The notes under the pieces are model-generated. The model worked only from the letters and a program-made list of their open reading frames with translations, was not told where the DNA came from and did not search any database. A stretch of DNA of 64,000 bases from Epinephelus fuscoguttatus (taxonomy: Eukaryota; Chordata; Actinopteri; Perciformes; Serranidae): positions 36,110,143-36,174,142 of the forward strand of contig NC_064761.1 in NCBI RefSeq assembly GCF_011397635.1. The letters are read 5' to 3'. Positions 56,596 to 64,000 of this stretch are shown one piece after another. The position numbers were made by a program, and so were the translations under genes. Position 1 is the first letter of the stretch. The number at the start of each line of letters is the position of its first letter.

Positions 56596-58600
56596 TTTGT
56601 TGTTTGTTGGTCTCAAACACTGGTCCGCAGCTTGGCAGCCATTTTGCATAGATGTTGCACCATCCACCACCCCCTCTACCTCCCAACAGCTCATATATTA
56701 CATCACTTAAGAAACATTGATATGATACGTATGAAGCGTTCAAATCTAACGTGCCTGTGGTTTGCAGAAACGTTCAATGTGAACCTTTCCTTCTTGCAAC
56801 AGGGCGGCAGTTTCTCGCCTACAAATGTTTTAGAGAAAACATCTTTCTTTAAAATGATAGTAATATTTTCGTTTTCTTGCAGAGAGTCAGTTGAGAAGAT
56901 TGACACCATTCTGACATCTGTAGGCTACGTTAAAAGAGTGATACTAATGTTCTCGTCCATCTCTTGACGAGAGAGCAAATTAGTCTATTGCACAAAATGT
57001 CTTACTTTTCCTTTAATGATATCCAGAAGGTTTAAGTCTATCTAACTCTTAATTAAGCTGACTCATAAATTTGCAGCGATCATGACGGGTCGTGACAGGT
57101 CAAATCCCTTTGAAGGCTGCAGAGGATCTTTTTCATGAGCTTTGGAACAAGTGCTGCTGCAGGAAATTAAAACTCATGAGAAGCATCTGCAGGCAGTTTT
57201 GAATCAGTAATTCATGTACCAGCACATATCCCCCTGTTCAATCAGAGGGATAACCCAGTTATCAGACTTGTGATTGGGCCATATGGTTTCCATGAGTGTT
57301 CCAGAGATTTACTGCTGAGGGCTTCATATGTCTTTGAAATTCTGCATCCCTGCTGGTTATGATAGCAATGAACATCCTTAACAGTTATGCAATACGAAAT
57401 GTGTTTGCGTCATGCTCAAGTTAGAGCAAGTAGCTTGTAGTTGGCAGCCTTTGTGCTCAGCCTCTGTTAGGATTTGTGTGTGTGTGTGTGCGCAATTGTG
57501 TATGTATTTAGTCTTGTGTAGGCCTGTTGGTATGTCCCAGGCAGTGACTGTTTGAGCTGTGTGTGCCCTACACAACGAGGCAGAATGTGCTGATGCAGCT
57601 ATGACAGTAGGAGTGATGGACCCAGCCCTAACCTGAGGCGACTGCCGGAGCTCACAGGAGAGATTTGTGCCTTCGCTTTCTGTCAAGCTGCCACACGGGA
57701 GTCAGTTTGGTCACAAACTCCAGCAGCTGGCAGGCCAGTGCCGGACAATTGCACCAAACACTTGCTAAAACAACAGCAACGTAATGCCAACCAAACAAGA
57801 GGAGTGTGTATCAAAGTACATGTGCAAGAGTTCTTGCAGTTAGAGACCAAGTGCAGGGCTGCAGAAAGAGATGACTCATCAGCCCGTATAAGGTTCAGAT
57901 TTTATGCTTTGATGCATGTTGGTGTGTTCTTTTTTGGTAGAAGCAGTCTTCACTTTGTCTTGCTTTGAAATATGTTCTCATAATAATAAAGATATCTGTC
58001 CTTGTTGCTCCAAATAATTCTGCAGTTTTACTTCCTGCTGTGCCTGCAGTTACATTTTGTTGATTTTGGACGAAGACAGGTTGGCTGTTACTCCTTGTTT
58101 TCAGTCTATATACTCAGTTAAGTTATCTGATTGCTTACAGACAGGTTAGTCTGCATGCATTTCTATCTTTCTGCAAGACAGCGAACTGCTGTACGGCTGA
58201 CACAAAATTCTAATGCCCTTGATGGCAAGTCAGGTTTAGTTTTCTTAATATTTAAGTTCATTTCCCCCGTAACAGCTGTTTTACCTACACTGCTGAGCTT
58301 AGAAACCACCCCACAAATTGCAAATGATGTGACTTTTTTTCCACCTGTGAGTTGCATGATAAAAATGGAACGCTGGTGAAAGGATTTGAAATCATTTTCC
58401 TTTTGCAAATCATAAAAAATACTCCAAAATGATATCAAAATGAAGGTGAACAATGCATGCACAGTGTTAATGGATGGATTTTATTTAAAACAAACGTTAA
58501 AAGGAAAGCTGCCTTGAGGGTTGGTCCACTGCCACCATTTGTGCAGCCGTGTTGCAGACTGGGATGGGTTGGGGTGTGACTGGACACACCTCTCCTTCAC
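56596..58600. other. Intergenic upstream of the scinderin-like gene
   Basis: No exon recognised. A short GT-rich run lies at about 57475-57495. The last part holds the promoter of the downstream gene. Confidence 0.5.
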
Positions 58601-58617
58601 AACACGGATGTCTCTGC

Positions 58618-58727
58618 AGAATAAATAGCAGAGCTGTGCGCAGACAAACTGGGTGGAACCCTGGAAGAGCAGCAGTGCAGCAGTGTCAGCTTCTTCACAC
58701 TCAGCAACTACCTTCTGTCCTCACCAG
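58618..58727 (+). promoter_or_regulatory. Putative TATA-like box and 5' UTR exon of the scinderin-like gene
   Basis: AATAAATAG at 58619-58627 resembles a TATA box. A transcript starting about 30 bases later would run through 'cttcttcacactcagcaac' to a donor CCAG|GTAATA (exon end 58727), which can splice to the acceptor CCTCAG at 60334, twelve bases before the coding ATG. All inferred from spacing and signals. Confidence 0.5.
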
Positions 58728-58911
58728 GTAATAAGATATTGTTATTGTTATTAGGTTATTGTTTTTGCAAAATGCTATAGAATCCAATAAAAACTCTCTG
58801 TAGCTAGTCAGATTGCATATCTGAAACTGTACACCAATTGCTCATTTTAACTTTCAAGGAATTTGTCTTAATTATTCATAGCAACAAGTCCTGGCAAGAC
58901 ACTTGTTTTAA

Positions 58912-59406
58912 AGGGATAGTTTGGATTGTTTGAAGTCGGGTTGTATCTGTCGTCAGTGTATCATATACAGTAGATGTCAGTCGACACACCTTCAGTGTGG
59001 AGAAGCAGGCTGCAGACGACACAGAACTAGTCAATGCACTGCTGTGGACGGAGGTAGCAGCAAGACATATTTTTGCCAGTTAGTTAGTTTGTGTTGGTGT
59101 GAGACTTTGGTGAATCTGAACTAACTCTTTTAAACGCCAAAGTCTCGCGATAACACAAACAAAATAAGTGTTTGAGTCAGCGGTAGAGCAGCAGCTCCTG
59201 TGTTCAGTGATGTTAAATTATCGTTTTTCTCAGTGGAATCTGGCTTTGAAGAGAGTGATATAATGGCTTCATTTTCCTTCATTGCTTAGCTTCCCTGTCC
59301 GAATCCAGCCTGCTTCTTCAAACTGGGGGCATGCCGACTGTCATCTTACTGTATGTAATATACAGGGAAAAAAACCCGTATAACCCCACTTCAAAAAATC
59401 TAAAAT
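58912..59406. mobile_element. TTAA-flanked element 3 in the scinderin-like first intron
   Basis: Flanks TTAA (58908-58911, 59407-59410). Left end AGGGATAGTTTGGATTGTTT followed by GAAGTCGGGTT; right end 'accccacttcaaaaaatc' mirrors the GAAGTCGGGT part with small changes. Same target and same AGGG start as the elements at 43485 and 51316, but the arms are short. Confidence 0.72.
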
Positions 59407-60014
59407 TTAATGTGAACTTTTTGCATGATTCTGCAAAATAGTTAATGCTTTCCACAGATGCATTTTTACATTTTTTTATATCTTACATGTGATATTAGCA
59501 GTGCGTCAGGTGCGTTTTATATATATTCTCTGTCGAAAATCAGCCTCTGAACACTGGGCAATAATCACATACTGTAAGCTGAAGTCTAAGATACATGGTG
59601 TTTGTCTTTGGCTGCCCAAAAAATACCACACCAACATTAACATTGCAGTTTGGCAGTAAGTGCAGAGGACACAGGTGATTTTCCACCCCTGCATATGACA
59701 CACTGCTATTGTTTAATTAAATAGTCCCTCTATTACAGGTTAAGTAACAAATGTTGCAGGGTAAATGCAGGATGTTCCTTTTGCCATGGGATGAAGGGGA
59801 CTTTAAATGGAACTGGAATAAAGCAACATAATATACCACTGATGAAACTGTGTTATTGTTTTGGAGAACTTTCGAATGCTTTGTGATGTGCACCTTTCGT
59901 TTTCCTGAGAACATCAAGGCTATCTCATGTCATGATTTTCTTCAGTTGAATCCAACTATGACAAGAACTGTTGCCTGGCTTCAAGAGTGCCATCGGCAGA
60001 AATCTGTATGAAAC

Positions 60015-60256
60015 TAGGGCTGCAATGATCTATCATTTGGTCTGTACAATATCAAAAAATACCAAAATTCATTCATTTATTGAAACCTAAGGTCATCAAA
60101 TTGCTTGTTTTGTCTGGACAAAAAGAGAAAAGCAGCAAATCTTTACATTCGAGGAGCCAAAACTAGAGAATCTTTGACATTTAAGATTGAAAAAGAACTT
60201 AAAAATTCCAGTTAATTTTCTGTCAGTCGAGAAATTGATTTATCTTTGCAGCCCTG
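60015..60256. mobile_element. hAT-type MITE
   Basis: Ends TAGGGCTGCAATGAT and TTTGCAGCCCTG are inverted. The interior ('ttcatttattgaaac', 'caaattgcttgttttgtc') follows a hAT family I know as very abundant in fish. Flanks TATGAAAC / TGTGAAGC agree at six of eight bases, an aged duplication. Confidence 0.75.
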
Positions 60257-60346
60257 TGTGAAGCTGTTACAGCCTATCAACTCTTGTGTTTTGCCTGATA
60301 TGTTACTTGTTATTGAAGGCGTGTCTCCCCTCAGGCCCTGAGCACT

Positions 60347-63300
60347 ATGGCATCACACAAGGAGTTTGAGACTGCAGGGAAGAAGCCCGGCCTGCAGGTG
60401 TGGCGGATAGAGAATATGGAATTGGCACCCATCCCTGTGGAACTCTACGGAAGCTTCTACAACGGAGATTCTTACATAGTGCTCCACACCACCGCTGATT
60501 TTTCCTACAACGTTCACACGTGGTTTGGTATTGGACTTAGATTCTCTGCTGACACCTGAAAACAAACTCTGGCTTTTCAAAGAATTTGTCTGTCTAGATT
60601 CTCTTTTATTTTACAGTCATTCATTGCTGTTTTTCTTTTTGCTGTTATCTGTTACACCAAAGGTGAGAACACTTCCCAGGATGAGAGAGGGGCTGCTGCC
60701 ATCTTAATGATCCAGATGGATGACCAACTGAATGGATTACCAACACAGCACACTGAGTATCAAAATGAAGAGTCACTGATCTTTTTGAAATACTTCAAGT
60801 CCGGCGTCAGATACATGGTAAAACATGATATATGCACACATGTTGTTTTCATGTATATACTTTAAAACATATTTTAAGATTGATTTAAAAAAGTTGCAAC
60901 CTCTACCTTCAAGAGAGATAAATTCATTGCTTTATCCCAGACATCAAAAGTAAAAGACGACAATGTAATGACTCAGGCTAAAGGGGTTGTTTGAATGTTG
61001 TGTATTCATAAGGGAAGAAGAACTCGTCACAGTGCTCTTTTGGGAGACGTTTGGAGCTGTGGTTGGTTGCTCCCTCAGGTTTTACACAGATGGTTTCCAT
61101 GAGGAGTTTGAACTGGCAAACAAGGCGAGCAGAAACATGCCCTCTGGTACCAAAACACCAGAGTGCTGCTGCAGATGTTATGAGATGAAGTAGGCCAGTG
61201 GAAAATAATAGTAGGAGCTGAAATACTAATCCATCAATTAGTCAGAATCTAGACATTTTAAGAGTTTGACGTGGAGATGTCAAGGGTTATAGTTGATCAA
61301 TAAATCGCTATAGCTTATAGTTCTAATGCTTTTTTCTCCTTGACTTTATTCATTTTAAAGGAAGGTGGAGTAGCCTCAGGCTTCCAGCAAGTGGTGACCA
61401 ATGAAGTAAACGTCAAACGTGTACTGCACGTTAAAGGTCGTCGGGTGATCAGAGCCAGTGAGGTGCCTCTTTCCTGGTCAAGCTTCAATAAAGGAGACTG
61501 CTTCATCATTGATTTGGGAAAGGTGACCTAGAAGAGGGACTAGATACAAGGGCTGCACGATATATCATTTGAACATCGACATCGCGATGTGCGCATGTGC
61601 GATAGTCACATCGCGATGTGCGCATGTGCGATAGTCACATCGCAGGACACGCAATGTTTTCTCTTTTTATTAGAACATGTAAACATTTGTTTTGCTTCAG
61701 AAAAGCAGCTCTGAAGAAAGCTCCTTGCTCCGCTCCGCTCGCCTCTCTCTCTCTCTCTCTGTCTCTCCCTCTCTGACAACAGCAGCCCCTCCCCCTTTCA
61801 TGCACACGCTGCAGTCACACACTGAAAATGAGCGACATGCAAGAAAGAGAAACGGTAAAGGAGGATTTATGTCTGGTTCACACTACACAACTTTTCTGCC
61901 CGTTCTGAAAGTCACTATGTCACATTACACGATAGTGGAGTCCTAAAATCGTGCCGTGACTTGGCCGACAGACATGACACACTACACCATGGTACACACC
62001 AGTTATCCCCGGTCATCTTTCACGACACGTGTGATGTCATCGGGTTATTCTTGTCCTATTTTTATTACTTTTACTATTATTTGAGTCACTGTGACTGTTC
62101 ATGTGCCAGCAGAAATGTTGTTGTAGTAACGTAAAAAGTGCCACCACAGTCCACAATAAGTTCCTACAAATGTTTCACAATAAAAGCCTATTTAGAAAAT
62201 GGAGGGATTCTCTCAGCAGAGGATATAAGGGGCTTTTAATTTGAAACACATTCAGGAAGTGTCAAGTTTGAAATGACAGCGCCTTGCATTAACTTTATCA
62301 AGACAATGGGAACGGATAAAAAGTAAAAATATAAAGATACAGAGGGATTAATAAATAACGGTCCTTTTATAATGCAGTCTGTTTCAAATGAAGCTGTTAG
62401 CCTCTGCAGTTGTGGTGAGTAAAAGCCCCGCCACTGTTTTTTAATTTTCTTACTTTAACTCATCTGACGAAAATTCTTGTATTTTTTTAATGTCACAATA
62501 TATATTGCAAAAAACAAAACAAAATAAAAACAATCGCAATGTCAGTTTTTTCCAGTGTCGTGCAGCCCTACTAGATACCCCAAATATGTTAACAGTTCAA
62601 GCTTCTGGTGTTGTAATGTTTCACCGTAACTTTGTTTTCATCTTTTTCGCTGCTCATCTCTGTGAAATGCTAGGTTATATACCACTGGTCTGGCAGTGAG
62701 AGCAATTTCTTTGAGTGCTTAAAAGCCACTGAGGTGGCCAAGGATATCCGTGACAACGAGAGACATGGGCGTGCCACCATTGAGATGATTGAAGAAGGCA
62801 GTGAGCCAGAAGCTGTCATTGAGGTGAGCTTTTTTTCTAACTTTAAAACGTGAACAGCTTTATTCAGGACACCACTGGCTTTGGCTGCTCCGAAGGATGT
62901 AAATGAAATGTTGCAATCTGTGTGCATGTCTTTATTTATAGGTGCTTGGACCCAAGCCTGATCTCCCATCGTGTGAGGATGAGAAAAAGGCAGGCATTTA
63001 ATGAATTACTGTGGACAAATGTTACATTATCTAAAGGATTCAGATGATAAATGTAAATGTGTTGATCATCTCTCCACTTTCTAGTGTGATGAAACTGCTG
63101 ATAGAAAGAACAAAAAGACGGCAACTCTCTATTTGGTAAATATGTGCAAATATTAAGGTTTTAAATTAATTACTGTAGATAAATGTCTCAGTATGCAAAG
63201 GATTGAGATGATAATGATGATAATCATCTCTCTACTTTCTAGATTTCTGATGCTGCTGGCTCCATGAAGACAACTGAGGTGGCTAAGGAAACCCCTTTCA

Positions 63301-63958
63301 AACAAGACATGCTCTCTCAAAATGAATGCTACATCTTGTACAATGAAGGAGACAAAAACCTATTTGTCTGGAAAGGTATTACACCATGACATCTATCCAT
63401 TTCTGCAACCTCTTCTTAGCTGCATACACCCTATGTTTATCAGTGCTCAGCTGGCTTATTGCTTATTGTTGTTAGTCAGCACAAATGGGAAAATGTGTAA
63501 ATTTGACCAAAGTTTGTAGTCTCTAACCACTGTAGCACTCCCCAAACTGCAGGTAAGGATGCAAATGCAGATGAGCGCAAAGAAGCACTGAATAGGGCAA
63601 ACAAATTCATCAAAGACAACAACTGCGACCCACATACTAAGGTAATGAGGCCATGTAGTGAAAGTCTGACACCAGAGCTTCGTTCTTTCTAGCTTGTTTT
63701 TCTGTTTATGAATATGCTCACTCCTCTTTCTGACACAAACAGATCCAGATTATGCCAGCAGGGGCTGAGACCTCCATTTTTAAACAGTTTTTCTTCAACT
63801 GGTTGGACAAAGATGAGACCACTGGCCCAAGTGAGGCCTACGTGGAGAATAGAATCGCGAAGGTGGAGCAGATTCCCTTCGACGCCTCCAAACTCCACAG
63901 CAACAAATGCATGGCTGCCCAGCACCGTATGGTGGATGATGGCTCTGGGAAAACGGAG
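60347..63958 (+). CDS. Scinderin-like actin-severing protein (gelsolin family), 5' part, cut by window end
   Basis: Coding exons 60347-60527, 60663-60817, 61361-61522, 62674-62823, 62942-62989, 63085-63135, 63243-63375, 63553-63641 and 63743-63958, 395 residues in one frame; a donor follows and the gene continues past the edge. The start [20 protein letters not shown] has no signal peptide, as in scinderin-type cytosolic members. Gelsolin repeat 1 spans about residues 1-115 ([24 protein letters not shown]), repeat 2 about 116-225 with a basic phosphoinositide-type motif [11 protein letters not shown] at 130-140 and [13 protein letters not shown], and repeat 3 from about 245 ([27 protein letters not shown]). 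The family caps and severs actin filaments under Ca2+ control. The intron after 62989 begins GC rather than GT. It may be scinla or scinlb of teleosts, or another gelsolin-family paralogue; I cannot separate them here. Confidence 0.92.
61548..62570. mobile_element. Non-autonomous hAT element in the scinderin-like gene
   Basis: Starts AAGGGCTGCACGA and ends TCGTGCAGCCCTA (inverted). Perfect 8-bp duplication CTAGATAC at 61540-61547 and 62571-62578. Length 1023 bp, filling most of the intron 61523-62673. A 29-bp unit (atcgcgatgtgcgcatgtgc...) is repeated twice in tandem at 61581-61638. No transposase frame. Confidence 0.93.
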
Positions 63959-64000
63959 GTATGCTTCACTAGCCTGACAAAGCTCATGTTGTATTTTCAT

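Noticed and set aside
61073-61190. Possible extra exon of the scinderin-like gene ([13 protein letters not shown])
   Set aside because: The exons at 60663-60817 and 61361-61522 already join in frame with the family sequence unbroken, leaving no room for it.

Overview
The window is vertebrate genomic DNA, almost certainly from a teleost fish and probably a percomorph. Its genes are split by spliceosomal introns, the proteins align along their length with vertebrate orthologues, and the non-coding DNA is packed with short teleost-type transposon relics (Tc1-like, hAT, Harbinger-like, TTAA-target elements, tRNA-derived SINEs, L1 and other LINE fragments). There is no operon, CRISPR array or prokaryotic feature.

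Layout. Positions 1-4775 are intergenic repeats. rpl5 (ribosomal protein uL18) lies on + at 4856-11213 with eight coding exons giving 297 aa. It is tail-to-tail with dipk1a (formerly fam69a) on -, coding 27865 down to 12987 in five exons giving 428 aa; its ~11.7 kb first intron holds most of 16-27.8 kb. The rpl5-dipk1a pairing is conserved in vertebrates. From 28 to 58.6 kb no intact gene is seen, but three exon-like pieces on + at 39373-39452, 46471-46656 and 47034-47247 match a central coiled-coil segment of CCDC18, a gene that lies near RPL5/DIPK1A in mammals. Their reading frames do not join and the rest of the gene is not seen, so they look like a decayed ccdc18 copy. From ~58655 to beyond the right edge a gelsolin-superfamily gene of the scinderin-like type runs on +; 395 residues over nine coding exons are visible before the window cuts it.

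The genes are not a pathway: rpl5 makes a 60S subunit/5S RNP protein, dipk1a an ER-type membrane protein of the divergent kinase family, and the scinderin-like gene a calcium-regulated actin-severing protein. The shared signal is syntenic.

Most noteworthy: (1) the ccdc18 relic; (2) two apparent GC-AG introns, one in rpl5 and one in the scinderin-like gene; (3) two adjacent short introns of the scinderin-like gene that are visibly related, suggesting local tandem duplication; (4) several TTAA-flanked inverted-repeat elements, one inserted in a tandem repeat; (5) a TAA-flanked element inserted in another repeat copy, so the empty site can be read; (6) hAT elements with 8-bp target duplications inside rpl5 and scinderin-like introns. 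I saw no convincing new molecular system; the novelty is in genome evolution.
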